Assembly (NCBI RefSeq): GCF_003351025.1
Contig: NZ_QPCG01000003.1
Location: 512,355-576,354 of the forward strand
Direction: 5' to 3'
Source: Mucilaginibacter endophyticus
GTDB lineage: Bacteria; Bacteroidota; Bacteroidia; Sphingobacteriales; Sphingobacteriaceae
DNA: 64,000 nucleotides
The translations under genes were made by a program, and so were the position numbers. Shown piece by piece: positions 43,981 to 53,959 of this stretch; the stretch's first letter is position 1, and the number at the start of each line of letters is the position of its first letter. The notes under the pieces were generated by a model. It searched no databases. It had not been told where the DNA came from and was given only the letters and a program-made list of their open reading frames with translations.

Positions 43981-45534
43981 CTATTTATGAACGGTTTTAT
44001 TCTGCAGCACAATAATCGGCTCATATAAATCCCAGTTGGGCTTATAATCTTTCTGGTTCATGAGCCCCTGTGCCCCTACCGAAAAATTGCCCAATACAAG
44101 GTCGGTATCTCCATCACCATCGATATCTCCGGCCTCCATGGAGATCCAGCGCCCCAGCAAATTTACTGGCACTTCATGAACTTTAAATTTACCCGGGCGC
44201 AACTGCTCATGATAAGTGAAGCCTTCGGTGGGATGATACTTGTAATCGGGAAAGAATGCGATCACCGCAAGGTCAAGATCGCCGTCATGATCAAAATCAG
44301 TAGCTATGGCTTTTGAACAACCGTTGATATGGTAAAAATAGGTTTGTTTAAATTTCCAGTCGCCCTGATTGGTGAAAATGTAAACTCCGTGATAAGGCTT
44401 GAATACAGGCGAGTAATCATTATTATCACCACAGGTATATACAATATCTAATTCACCATCGTGGTTAAAATCAACCAACTGAAAGCTGCTTGAACCATAT
44501 ACAGGAGGGAAACGCATAATATTGCGGGTAATGAAACCACCTTTTTTATCATTTAAAAACAGCCAGATACCTTCATCGGCCTGGGCAAATAAACAGGCTA
44601 TATCCGGCCAGCCATCACCGTTAAAATCACCCGTGTAAACTATTTCAGCGCCAGGAATTGCTCGAATAACCTTCCTTTTAAAAGAATGATTGGCCTGTTG
44701 CTGCAGCAGGAACAAGCCCCCTCTATCGCGGCCAAAACCGCAACTTACATAATCCATCAGGCCATCTTTATTAAAATCAGCTGCCGCACTTTTAACAGGG
44801 CGTGGCAGGCTATCTTCCATTAAAGTTGTATCTTTTGATTTTCTGCTGAGATCAATGTGTGTTAACGTCCCTTTAAGCTGATCGTTTGGCGGAAGTATAC
44901 CTATACAGGTAACAACAGCGCTGTTAGGCTCTGTTGCCGATTGATAAAAAGTAGCGTCGGTAATGGGCGAATGGAACTTTTTGACAAGCGTAGCCGTTAG
45001 ATCAGTACTCCAGCGGTAAAGTTTATTACCGGCATCGCCTGTATAAAAATGCTTGTCAACAGGGTTAAATTTAACCATGGTGGTCATGGCCTCTCCCGAT
45101 GTGGTATTAATCAAGGCAGGTCGTTTAACCGAAAATATAGCCGAATCGATTACAGCGTCTGGCTTCGGTATTTTCAACTTTTTAGGAGAAGCATAACGGT
45201 AATAAACAGCAATTTTTGTCCAATCGGCAAGAGAAAGCACAGCAGTTGGCCCGGCTATGTATTGATCCATAAAGGGGCGCATCCCGAGCTTTGCCCCCAT
45301 AGCCGGCAAAATATATTTATCCCAGGTTGCACTATCCAATAATGAGGCATCAGGAGCTTCATGACAACTGCCACAATATTTAACAGCAGTTTTTCTGGCA
45401 TCAGCTAAAAGCTCCTCGTCAGTCTTTTCATGATCGCCGCAACTGTTCAACGCAGCTATCACAGCGGCAAACATTATAGTTATGAGCAACAATAAACTTA
45501 GCCTCTTTACTTTCCCACCTCCTGCTTTCCTCAT
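43981..45534 (-). CDS. Cytochrome c/FG-GAP propeller lipoprotein, second copy
   Basis: The protein has 517 aa from the ATG at 45534. A longer TTG-started frame to 45576 overlaps the previous gene and would place 14 polar residues before the signal. The lipobox is AALNSC (Cys32). Next comes a heme-binding CGSCH (Cys54-His58) with a likely distal Met in ILPAMGAKLGM. The rest is FG-GAP/VCBS propeller: AAADFNKDGLMDYVS, TGDFNGDGWPDIACL, VDFNHDGELDIVYT, GDIDGDGDTDLVLG. It is a tandem paralogue of 45554-47119. Its role is unknown, probably extracytoplasmic electron transfer or binding. Confidence 0.82.
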   Translation of the reverse strand: MRKAGGGKVKRLSLLLLITIMFAAVIAALNSCGDHEKTDEELLADARKTAVKYCGSCHEAPDASLLDSATWDKYILPAMGAKLGMRPFMDQYIAGPTAVLSLADWTKIAVYYRYASPKKLKIPKPDAVIDSAIFSVKRPALINTTSGEAMTTMVKFNPVDKHFYTGDAGNKLYRWSTDLTATLVKKFHSPITDATFYQSATEPNSAVVTCIGILPPNDQLKGTLTHIDLSRKSKDTTLMEDSLPRPVKSAAADFNKDGLMDYVSCGFGRDRGGLFLLQQQANHSFKRKVIRAIPGAEIVYTGDFNGDGWPDIACLFAQADEGIWLFLNDKKGGFITRNIMRFPPVYGSSSFQLVDFNHDGELDIVYTCGDNNDYSPVFKPYHGVYIFTNQGDWKFKQTYFYHINGCSKAIATDFDHDGDLDLAVIAFFPDYKYHPTEGFTYHEQLRPGKFKVHEVPVNLLGRWISMEAGDIDGDGDTDLVLGNFSVGAQGLMNQKDYKPNWDLYEPIIVLQNKTVHK

Positions 45535-45553
45535 CTGTAGTTTGGATATGGCG

Positions 45554-47119
45554 TTACTTCTTGGTGTGATTTTCAAGTACTATTAACGGCAGGTGCTTGT
45601 CCCAATTAGGTTTAAAACCGTCCTGAAACATAAAGCCATCAGCATAGTTACCTAAAACAAGGTCGGGCTGGCCATCATTATTCAGATCTGTCATTTCCAT
45701 ACACATCCAGTGGCCGTATTGACTAATTGGCAGGGCGTGCGGTTTAAAATCAAACGGCTTGCTTTGTTCAAAGTAAATAAATTCTTCGGCAGGCGTGTTC
45801 TTCATATCTGCAAAGAAGGCTATGGTGGCGATGTCGATATCGCCATCACCGTCAAAATCGGCAGCTATTGCTTTGGTGCAACCGTTTATCGGGTAAAACC
45901 AACGCTGTTTAAAATTCCAATCGCCGGTATTGGTAAAAATATATAGGCCATGGTAAGGCTTCAAGATCCGCGAATCGCGATAATTATAACCGCACGTTAA
46001 TACCAGGTCAAGTTTGCCATCATGATCCATATCAACCAGCTGAAAACTACTTGAACCATATACCGGTGGAAAATGCAGCAGGTTACGGGTGGTAAAACCC
46101 CCTTTTTTATCATTTAATAAAAGCCAAAGGCCTTCATCGCCACTACCCGTCAGCAGCATAACATCCGTCCAGCCGTCATTATTAAAATCGCCGGCTAAAG
46201 CTTGTGCCGCTCCCGGCTTGTTGTAAATAATCTGCTGATCATAAGTATGATCTTTATTTTGCTTAAGCAGGTAAACCCCGCCTTTAAACTTACCCTGACC
46301 GCAAACCACTATATCCTGCAATCCATCCTTATTAAAATCGCCGGATACTGTACCAACCGGACGTGGCAGATCTGACGCAACATAGGTTTGGTCGTTATTA
46401 ACTACTTTGGCATCCAGATTAACCTTCACTACTTTACCGTTTGGAAAATCAATTGGCGCCATGCGGCCTATGCAGGAGAAAAAGCCCACATTATTCCCCA
46501 AACTATCCTTGCCAAAAGTTACATCAACCGCTGCTGATGGAAGTTTGGCGATGGAATCCATTTTTAAATTACTATCCCAGATGTTCAGTTTTTCATCAAC
46601 CGCGTCGGCACTGTACAATTTATGCGTAGCCGGATTGGTGGCCACCATAGTAGTGAAGCTTGTATAACTCACCGGTGCAGGTTTTTTAAGTGTGAAACCC
46701 GCCCAATCGTTAATCAGCGAAACGGGCTTTTTAGCAGGAAACACTGTATCGGGAGCTGCTTTTTTATAATAATCTAAAATAGCAGTCCACTCGGCAATGG
46801 TTGCACCTGCAGTATCAAGCGGATCATTTTTAAAATAAGACGAACCACCATAAGTTGAAATATGTAACAACGGCGCCATGTTAACCAGCGTATGGTTAAT
46901 CCAAACATCTTTAGGCAACGCATCAACAGGCACTAATGAGTGACAACGTGTACATTTTAACTGCACCAGATTTTTACCATCAACTATAACGTTGCCGGTA
47001 AGTTTATATGGTTGGTAAGCTTGTTTGTGCTTACAGCTATTAAAAAGCGCCAAACCGGCAATTATTGCAGAAAATGATAACAGGGATGATATGGTTAACG
47101 TGCTTTTTTTAATAGTCAT
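45554..47119 (-). CDS. Cytochrome c/FG-GAP propeller lipoprotein, first copy
   Basis: The protein has 521 aa. The lipobox is ALFNSC (Cys29). A CTRCH heme motif (Cys56-His60) is followed by a possible axial Met in HTLVNMAPLLH. The propeller repeats are SGDFNKDGLQDIVVC, AGDFNNDGWTDVMLL, VDMDHDGKLDLVLT, AADFDGDGDIDIAT and TDLNNDGQPDLVLG, where the Asp-rich loops bind calcium. It follows the haloperoxidase-like gene by 15 bp and precedes its paralogue by 19 bp, so all are in one operon. Confidence 0.85.
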   Translation of the reverse strand: MTIKKSTLTISSLLSFSAIIAGLALFNSCKHKQAYQPYKLTGNVIVDGKNLVQLKCTRCHSLVPVDALPKDVWINHTLVNMAPLLHISTYGGSSYFKNDPLDTAGATIAEWTAILDYYKKAAPDTVFPAKKPVSLINDWAGFTLKKPAPVSYTSFTTMVATNPATHKLYSADAVDEKLNIWDSNLKMDSIAKLPSAAVDVTFGKDSLGNNVGFFSCIGRMAPIDFPNGKVVKVNLDAKVVNNDQTYVASDLPRPVGTVSGDFNKDGLQDIVVCGQGKFKGGVYLLKQNKDHTYDQQIIYNKPGAAQALAGDFNNDGWTDVMLLTGSGDEGLWLLLNDKKGGFTTRNLLHFPPVYGSSSFQLVDMDHDGKLDLVLTCGYNYRDSRILKPYHGLYIFTNTGDWNFKQRWFYPINGCTKAIAADFDGDGDIDIATIAFFADMKNTPAEEFIYFEQSKPFDFKPHALPISQYGHWMCMEMTDLNNDGQPDLVLGNYADGFMFQDGFKPNWDKHLPLIVLENHTKK

Positions 47120-47134
47120 AAGATGGTTAAGCCG

Positions 47135-48457
47135 CTATTTTTTTAGTTTCAGTTTTTTCCAGATATACTCACCCACCTGACGGCCTTGCACAGCGCCCTG
47201 GTCAACACTGTTACGGAAGTGGATACCTCCATAAAACCTGCTAACAGAAGTTTCATCGGCAGCTTTCAAGAAGGAATCAAAGTGGCGCTGCATCCCAATG
47301 TAACGCAGGTCGCTGGTATCCTGGTAGGCAAAATTATCGCCAAATAAATGCGTAAGCACTACTGCCGAAGCGCCGCTGATGTCACTATGCCCGCTCGGAT
47401 ATTCAGGGAATGGAGGGGTTTGCAGCATAGGCAGCCAATCGTGGTCAATTTTATCGTTGATGATGGTTACAGGCCTTATGTAGTTGGTTTCGTATTTAAC
47501 CTGCCAGCCGCAAATAAAGGCATCAAACAATGCTATTGAAGTTAGCGCATAAGCCTGTGCAGTCTTTACCGCGTCGGCATGGGTTTGCTTGCAGGCAATG
47601 GCAGTTATACCTATCCAGTGGCCGCCTGGAGTGATCTTTTTATTAGCAAACATCATGTGCCCGTTGTGCTCAATAACAAAAGGGTTATCGTCCCAAAACT
47701 TGGCAATAGTTTTTTGCTCAGGGGTGATGTTTTTGCTTTGGTTATACACTTCCATGGTTTGTTTGAAATACTGACTATCCTTGCTTTCACTAAAAGCAGG
47801 AGGCGGCGGCAATGGGAACATGGTTGAAGTATCAACCGCGAAGGTGTGCATGGTACCCCAGCAAAACTCAACTCCATCCAGGTAATCGGGTGGTGTTGGA
47901 TGCCAGTTACCTGGATTATCATTACCTAAAAACCTGGGTTTGCCACGGGTTTGAGGATAATTATCAACCGATGCCCTTTTTAATATGTACTTACCAATCT
48001 TTTCGCCAAACGCCATGGAACGTGCATAGGTTGAATCATCAAGGTTATCTTTATACATGGCGTAAACCTTAGCCTCGTACTTTTTCAATGAATCTATCGA
48101 AAAGGTAACCTTATGAGCCACTGTGAAAAAAGCGTTTGTAGCGGCAAGTGTATAATTATACTTTGCTCCTTGTTGTGGCTGTGGCGGCTGACCAAAAGCC
48201 TTAAGCTGTGCGGTGATAGAATTATATTCTGGCTTTTCGTAACGAAGCGCCTCATAAGCAGCCAATGTAGCATATCCATAAATACGACTGGCTACCGGAG
48301 GGGTAAAAACATCATATATAATAACCTGCGTAAGCTGATCAACGTTGTTATGAATAACGTCTTCGTCCTTAATCAGTGGTATCTTTTTAGCCTTACCTCC
48401 GCAACCTAACAAAAGGGCACAACTTGCAGCGGCTATGAATATCCTCAAGATTCTCAT
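47135..48457 (-). CDS. Vanadium-dependent haloperoxidase-like lipoprotein (PAP2 superfamily)
   Basis: The protein has 440 aa. The lipobox is LLLGC (Cys19). The vanadate/phosphate-site residues are all present: Lys321 and Arg328 (KYETNYIRP), Ser355-Gly356-His357 (PEYPSGHSD), Arg407 and His413 (SRFYGGIHF). The N-terminal half is helical, as in bacterial haloperoxidases. These enzymes oxidise halide with hydrogen peroxide, but the same fold can hydrolyse phosphate, so the activity must be tested. It lies 10 bp after the UnbV/ASPIC gene. Confidence 0.88.
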   Translation of the reverse strand: MRILRIFIAAASCALLLGCGGKAKKIPLIKDEDVIHNNVDQLTQVIIYDVFTPPVASRIYGYATLAAYEALRYEKPEYNSITAQLKAFGQPPQPQQGAKYNYTLAATNAFFTVAHKVTFSIDSLKKYEAKVYAMYKDNLDDSTYARSMAFGEKIGKYILKRASVDNYPQTRGKPRFLGNDNPGNWHPTPPDYLDGVEFCWGTMHTFAVDTSTMFPLPPPPAFSESKDSQYFKQTMEVYNQSKNITPEQKTIAKFWDDNPFVIEHNGHMMFANKKITPGGHWIGITAIACKQTHADAVKTAQAYALTSIALFDAFICGWQVKYETNYIRPVTIINDKIDHDWLPMLQTPPFPEYPSGHSDISGASAVVLTHLFGDNFAYQDTSDLRYIGMQRHFDSFLKAADETSVSRFYGGIHFRNSVDQGAVQGRQVGEYIWKKLKLKK

Positions 48458-48467
48458 TTATAATAGT

Positions 48468-51400
48468 TTAATTAATTGGTATATTACGTTGATGGCCATA
48501 GCTGTCGGTTATGGTTACGGAAGCCATGTTATCATCAATATTAATAAATCTGCCCGATTGCGACAAGAAAGAATTGCCATTATAAAACTCCTGCCTGGCG
48601 GTTTTACCATTCTTGTATTTTACGGTTGCAAACGCGTCAAGCGGTTGCAGGCTGTATGTTTTAACCGGTCTTTTCAGCTCAAATAATTTCATGGTATCCC
48701 GGTTTTGGGTAGCGGCCAGCAGGTAATTGCCCCTGGCTCCCTTAAGCTTAACCAATGCCTTACCATCGCCAGGAATATAAATACCGCTTTGCATAATGCT
48801 GAGTGGTTTAAAGCCTCCCTTACCATCGCCTTTAAGTAGCAAACCGTTAAATGCGTCGTAACGGCCGGTTGCCACTTCGGTACCGTAGTCATTACCATTT
48901 AGTGCAACGTCCAGATTGCCGTCCCCGTCAAAATCATCAACAGTAATTCCGCATAGTTCAGACATCTGTGCTTCAACAGGCAGCGGAATGGTGGTGAATT
49001 TCCCAGCTCCATCATTACGTAAATAAACCGACTGCAGGTAGTTCACTTTTAAACGGATCGCACCTTCGCGCATTTTAGGCGTTATCACCGAATCCATTGT
49101 AGCGGTTGCAAATGAGCGATAGTTTTGGAACTTAATACGCATACTGATCATCTGCTTCACAATATCATCACGACCAAAAGCCGGGAATTCCTGAAGCTTA
49201 CCTTCCTGATCTTTCAGAAAAACAGATGGGAAAGCATCGTAGCTGCCGTTATTATCAAAATCTTTGGCTGTAATATAAATCGGGTACTGATCGCTTGCTT
49301 TGTAAAAAGTATTCAAACCGGTGTTGCCTACAATATAATCGGTATCGCCGTCGTGGTCAAAATCGCCGGCGGCAATAGTATTCCACCAGCCAAGTTTATT
49401 TTCAACACCAGTACTTTGCGTTACATTTTTGTAAACGCCATGATCATTTTTAAGGAAAGTAATCGGCATCCACTCGCCTGTAAGGATCAGATCGGGCCAG
49501 CCGTCGTTATTAAAATCGGTAAAGGTGGCGTCACAAACCAGGCCGATGTTATTTAATTCTTTAGCTACCGACGCAGATACGTCCGTGAATTTAACAACAC
49601 CGTTTTTGCTATCGTTACGCAAAATAAAGCTTGATACCGGCTTAGGATAATTCCATGGATTAACGCGACCTGATACAAACAGGTCCATTTTACCGTCGCG
49701 GTTTATATCAGCGGCTTTTACACACAATTTACTGGTCAGAATTTTGGGCAATGCATCCGGCTGTAGTTTAAAATTACCTTTTCCGTCGTTAACATAAAGC
49801 CTGTCCTGGTAGTTTGATGAGCCCGGTTCGCTTTCATACCCCCCGCTGGCTACATACAAATCAAGGTCGCCATCACCATCGGCATCAAAAAGCAACATGC
49901 CTTCATCTTTAACACGCACCGGCGATATCATATGCGCCATATCATTAGGATTACCAACGGGTGCAATAGTTTTAGGCTGAGGTACCAGATCGCGCTGAAT
50001 AAATTTGCCGCTGGCCTGTTGCAACAGCAATTGCGCAGGATATTTGGTAGTACCGCCCACAACCATATCATCAAAACCGTTACCATCCACATCGCCAACC
50101 GCAACAGCTGGCGTATATTCAGATAGCTTATGCGGAAGCAGCTTTTGAACGTTAAAGTCGATATAGTCCTGATCGTTATGTTTATAAGTTATCCCTGCCG
50201 ATTTGGTGACGTCTTTAAATAACGCAACATTATCTATAGCCGGTTGCTTGTTACTGTAATCAAGCTTTGCATCGGCAATTTTAACCTGAATTGTTTGATT
50301 GGTTTTAACATTGGTTAATACCTGCTTTTTACCGTTGTCCCAGCGAACCACCACCGAATCGAGCCTGGAAACATTGCCTAAGCCAAAATGGGCAATATTC
50401 TGGATGGTTGATAAATAGCCGCGATACGGTGTGTTTTCATAATACTGATGTTTGCCATGATCATAGTAGATATCGGCAAAAGCACCAAGCCCGTTCAGGT
50501 TTTTAGCGCCGCCATGAAATTGTATATGTAAGTAATTACTATTGTTTAGCGCGTTTTTACGGGAAGTATTTTTGTAGATAAATGCTTCGTCGTTAATATT
50601 GTTAATCACCATATCCATGGTGCCATCGTTATCCAGATCGGCGTAAGCGCAACCATTTGAAAACGAAGGAACGCCCAGTCCCCAACTTTTGGTTACATCC
50701 TCAAATTGTACACCGTTGGTATTGCGGAATGCGTAATTGGGTATTTTCACAACCGGAATTTGGTCAAGCACCTGCTGGTTTGACGCTACCGAAAAAGCCA
50801 TTTGTCTGAAAGTTATAAAGTCATGATCAGTTACATCGCGCGGATAACCATTGGTTATCACAATATCGCGATAGCCGTCATTATCAAAATCAGTTATCAT
50901 AGGCCCCCAGCTCCAGTCTGTTTGGCCAACACCACTTAAAAAGGCCACGTCGCTAAATGAGGGATCGCCAATAGAGTCATTGCCTCCAATTCGCGGACCA
51001 TTATTTAGTTGCAGCGTATTACGGGTATATTGATACTGGTATTTATACCGGTCGAAATTTTGGAATATCTGGTAGTTGTTTGGCGGCATGAACATCTTTT
51101 TCCGGTAGTTATCCTCGGGGTTCATATCAACCTCAAAAACATCGGCAAGGCCATCGTTGTTCACATCCTCAATATCCTGCCCCATCGAGCTGAACGCGGT
51201 GTGTTTAAAATATTCCTGTACCTTATCGGTAAAGGTGCCATTACCATTATTGATGTATAAAATGTTATCTGTTAAAAAATCGTTGGTTACGTAAATGTCT
51301 TTCCATCCATCGCGGTTAATATCAACAATGGTAGCCGCGTGGCCATATCCTTCGGTGCCTATGCCCGCCTGTTTTGATACATTGGTATAAACGGGGTGCT

Positions 51401-52082
51401 TCAGTACCGGATCCCAATCGCAACGGAAAAGCTGCCCTGTACTGCGGTGGGTTCCATTAGTAATTATTGGCCTGAAAGTGCTTTGATTATCCCCGGCCAC
51501 GGCCTCATTAACCGTGAGGTACATATCCAGGTCGCCATCATTATCATAATCAAAAAACGAGGCCATTGTTGAGTGCAGCCTTACGTTGAGGCCGTACTCC
51601 TTAGCCATTTCTTTAAAATGTGGCACACCATCTTTACCTATGCCCTGGTTTACATAAAGCAGGTTAGTGCGCTTAACCGAATCATCAAGCAAGGTATAAC
51701 ACACATAAATATCCATGAGTCCGTCGTTGTTAATATCAACAACGGCCACTCCCCTACCCCATCCGCCGCTGCCGCCAACGCCTGCCGCTGTGGTTACATC
51801 ATCAAATTTCATGTCCCCTTTGTTGAGGTATAGCTTATTTGATGTTGTGTTGGCAACGAAGTAAATATCCTGCAAACCATCATTATTGAAATCGCCTATC
51901 CCTACTCCGCCCCCATTGTATAAATTAAGTTTGGTTAAGGGGTTTATAGTGTCGTTTTCAACAATTTTATTATTGAAGGTAATACCAGAGTGCGAGGAAG
52001 GGATCTGTTCAAAAAGTGTAGCTTTTTTACATGCACTAAATAAAACGGCAACCAGGCAAACAAGGGGAAAGGTGTACTTCAT
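48468..52082 (-). CDS. Large FG-GAP/VCBS lipoprotein with UnbV-ASPIC domain (CRTAC1-like)
   Basis: The protein has 1204 aa. The lipobox is LFSAC (Cys18). It holds two propeller blocks of FG-GAP repeats (e.g. IGDFNNDGLQDIYFV, VDINNDGLMDIYVC, VDINRDGWKDIYVT in the first; VGDVDGNGFDDMVVG, FDADGDGDLDLYVAS, TDFNNDGWPDLILTG in the second). Between them is a UnbV/ASPIC domain, about residues 550-610, with AHFGLGNVSRLDSVVVRW. Such proteins resemble cartilage acidic protein and are extracellular binding proteins. It is the first gene after the SusCD terminator. The partner or ligand is unknown. Confidence 0.88.
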   Translation of the reverse strand: MKYTFPLVCLVAVLFSACKKATLFEQIPSSHSGITFNNKIVENDTINPLTKLNLYNGGGVGIGDFNNDGLQDIYFVANTTSNKLYLNKGDMKFDDVTTAAGVGGSGGWGRGVAVVDINNDGLMDIYVCYTLLDDSVKRTNLLYVNQGIGKDGVPHFKEMAKEYGLNVRLHSTMASFFDYDNDGDLDMYLTVNEAVAGDNQSTFRPIITNGTHRSTGQLFRCDWDPVLKHPVYTNVSKQAGIGTEGYGHAATIVDINRDGWKDIYVTNDFLTDNILYINNGNGTFTDKVQEYFKHTAFSSMGQDIEDVNNDGLADVFEVDMNPEDNYRKKMFMPPNNYQIFQNFDRYKYQYQYTRNTLQLNNGPRIGGNDSIGDPSFSDVAFLSGVGQTDWSWGPMITDFDNDGYRDIVITNGYPRDVTDHDFITFRQMAFSVASNQQVLDQIPVVKIPNYAFRNTNGVQFEDVTKSWGLGVPSFSNGCAYADLDNDGTMDMVINNINDEAFIYKNTSRKNALNNSNYLHIQFHGGAKNLNGLGAFADIYYDHGKHQYYENTPYRGYLSTIQNIAHFGLGNVSRLDSVVVRWDNGKKQVLTNVKTNQTIQVKIADAKLDYSNKQPAIDNVALFKDVTKSAGITYKHNDQDYIDFNVQKLLPHKLSEYTPAVAVGDVDGNGFDDMVVGGTTKYPAQLLLQQASGKFIQRDLVPQPKTIAPVGNPNDMAHMISPVRVKDEGMLLFDADGDGDLDLYVASGGYESEPGSSNYQDRLYVNDGKGNFKLQPDALPKILTSKLCVKAADINRDGKMDLFVSGRVNPWNYPKPVSSFILRNDSKNGVVKFTDVSASVAKELNNIGLVCDATFTDFNNDGWPDLILTGEWMPITFLKNDHGVYKNVTQSTGVENKLGWWNTIAAGDFDHDGDTDYIVGNTGLNTFYKASDQYPIYITAKDFDNNGSYDAFPSVFLKDQEGKLQEFPAFGRDDIVKQMISMRIKFQNYRSFATATMDSVITPKMREGAIRLKVNYLQSVYLRNDGAGKFTTIPLPVEAQMSELCGITVDDFDGDGNLDVALNGNDYGTEVATGRYDAFNGLLLKGDGKGGFKPLSIMQSGIYIPGDGKALVKLKGARGNYLLAATQNRDTMKLFELKRPVKTYSLQPLDAFATVKYKNGKTARQEFYNGNSFLSQSGRFINIDDNMASVTITDSYGHQRNIPIN

Positions 52083-52100
52083 TATTTGGTTAGTAAACTA

Positions 52101-52131
52101 TAAAAAAAGGTGGAGATAAATATCTCCACCT
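52101..52131 (-). terminator. Intercistronic terminator between SusD and the FG-GAP gene
   Basis: On the minus strand AGGTGGAGAT (complement 52122-52131) pairs with ATCTCCACCT (complement 52108-52117) in a 10-bp stem, followed by TTTTTTTA (52101-52107). It is a strong intrinsic terminator located 30 bp after the SusD stop. It would lower expression of the four downstream genes relative to SusCD, unless they have their own promoter. Confidence 0.85.
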
Positions 52132-52161
52132 AAAGTTAAATATTTTAAAATCAACAGTTAA

Positions 52162-53931
52162 TTAATAACCAGGATTTTGTTTCAGTTTTGATGCACCTGT
52201 TGAACCAGAAAGGTCAATTTCACTTTGAGGTATCGCGTAATATTCGTTTCTACCTTTAGTAAAGTGAGCACCGTTAAGCTGTGAGTTAGTGTTAATATCA
52301 TATGCAAAGAAAGCATTGATCTCATCAGCCATGCTGCCTGTACCCTGATCCCAACGTTGTAAGTCGAAGAAACGCTGTCCTTCCATAGCCAATTCAAGTT
52401 TACGCTCAAAATGGATAGCTGTACGGGCATAGGTTTTATCAGCAAACGCGCCTGCAGGGTATGGTTTAACCAAATAATTGTCGGCAGGGTCTGTTTTTAC
52501 AGTATACTCAGATTTTGACGGATCATAAGGAGAGTTTTTGTAAACCCACCAAACAGGATTTGCAGCACGGGCACGTACCATGTTAACATATTGCAGTGCC
52601 TTATCTGTACTTCCCACTTCAACTTCAGCTTCGGCAGCCATCAAAAGTACATCGCTCCAACGCATTAAGTTTACGTTGTTTGAGGTAACTTCGTTAGCGG
52701 CCCAATAGTTCTCGGTACTTGAGTTAGTGCCTTTTTCGGCAGATGAATAAACATTTTTACGTGGGTTGAAAACACCATCCGTAGGGTCACGGATCCAGCT
52801 TGCCGGAGGATTGCCCCAATCAAGGTATGGAACATTCGGACGGCCCATAGTAACATCAATACGTGGATCTACAGTACCGGTATATGGATCGGTTTTACCG
52901 CTTACTTTTTTACCAGTGTTGTAAGTAGTAAACAATGGTAAGCCATTAGCATCGGTTTTAAACGAGTTACCCAAAGACTGTGAAGGGTTAAACCAACCGC
53001 AGCATGCACCAGGGCCGCTGTTGTAAGGGAAGTTCAACTCATCACCAGTATTACCATTATTACCGCCTGAGTTATCGTTAACAGAAGCCTGAGCAGCAAA
53101 AACTGATTCAACACTGTTTTTTTGACCTGCCTGCGGACTAAAGTTTTTCTGCATGTTATCATTTAATGCAAAGTGGTCGCCGCTTGGTTTGGTACCGTTA
53201 GGTATCAGGTTATCATACAAAGCTTTGGCTTCGGCAAATTTGTGCTGGAACATTTTGGCTTTTGCCATGTAAGCTACAGCAATCCATTTGTTAGCACGGC
53301 CTTTTTGCGATTGAGTAGCAGGGATATTATCAATACCTGCCTGTAAATCGGCTTCAATGTTAGGCCAGATATCCTTATCGTTAGGCTGGTTAGCATCAGC
53401 TTGCGTTTCATCGATATAAGGAATCATGTTGTACATTTTCTTAAGCTCCATGTAGTAGTAGCCTCTTAAGAAACGAGCCTCACCAGTAATCCTTTTAACG
53501 TCATCAGCACCGATATCTTTTGCTAACGGAAGTGTACGCAAAACGTCATTAGCGCGGCTTACACCGTTAAAGCAAAGCTGATATTTTGATTTAATGTAAG
53601 CGTTAGAGGTTGAATAGGTAAAGTTACCAACAGGCAAGGCATCATTACCACCATCTGATGGTTCTGAACCTTTGTAGGCATCGCCCGCGGCAACGCTACC
53701 AAACAACCAGTTTGAACCGGCCGCGTTAATACCGCCGCCATTACCGCCCACACCGTCAAGTAAAGAATATGTACCAATCAACAAACTTTCAACACCTGTT
53801 TTATTGGCCACAATATTCGGGCTTAAGCTCTGAAGTATCGGCCTGTTAAGCATATCCTTGCGGCACGCATACACCAGGCACACCAACAGTAACACTATTG
53901 GTATGATCAGTTTCATTTGAATTTTTTTCAT
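52162..53931 (-). CDS. SusD/RagB family nutrient-binding outer-membrane lipoprotein
   Basis: The protein has 589 aa. The lipobox is LVYAC (Cys23). Features of the SusD fold include the N-terminal LLIGTYSLLDG, EARFLRGYYYMELKKMYN (TPR-like helix), and a C-terminal ERKLELAMEGQRFFDLQRW and EYYAIPQSEIDLS. It binds substrate at the cell surface and hands it to the SusC barrel encoded 28 bp upstream. The ligand is not predictable from sequence alone. Confidence 0.94.
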   Translation of the reverse strand: MKKIQMKLIIPIVLLLVCLVYACRKDMLNRPILQSLSPNIVANKTGVESLLIGTYSLLDGVGGNGGGINAAGSNWLFGSVAAGDAYKGSEPSDGGNDALPVGNFTYSTSNAYIKSKYQLCFNGVSRANDVLRTLPLAKDIGADDVKRITGEARFLRGYYYMELKKMYNMIPYIDETQADANQPNDKDIWPNIEADLQAGIDNIPATQSQKGRANKWIAVAYMAKAKMFQHKFAEAKALYDNLIPNGTKPSGDHFALNDNMQKNFSPQAGQKNSVESVFAAQASVNDNSGGNNGNTGDELNFPYNSGPGACCGWFNPSQSLGNSFKTDANGLPLFTTYNTGKKVSGKTDPYTGTVDPRIDVTMGRPNVPYLDWGNPPASWIRDPTDGVFNPRKNVYSSAEKGTNSSTENYWAANEVTSNNVNLMRWSDVLLMAAEAEVEVGSTDKALQYVNMVRARAANPVWWVYKNSPYDPSKSEYTVKTDPADNYLVKPYPAGAFADKTYARTAIHFERKLELAMEGQRFFDLQRWDQGTGSMADEINAFFAYDINTNSQLNGAHFTKGRNEYYAIPQSEIDLSGSTGASKLKQNPGY

Positions 53932-53959
53932 AACTTTTATATTAAAAATTTGTCACACA

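Noticed and set aside
45535..45576. TTG start 14 codons upstream of the second cytochrome-propeller gene
   Set aside because: It overlaps the end of the previous gene and puts polar residues before the signal peptide, while the ATG at 45534 gives a normal lipoprotein signal.
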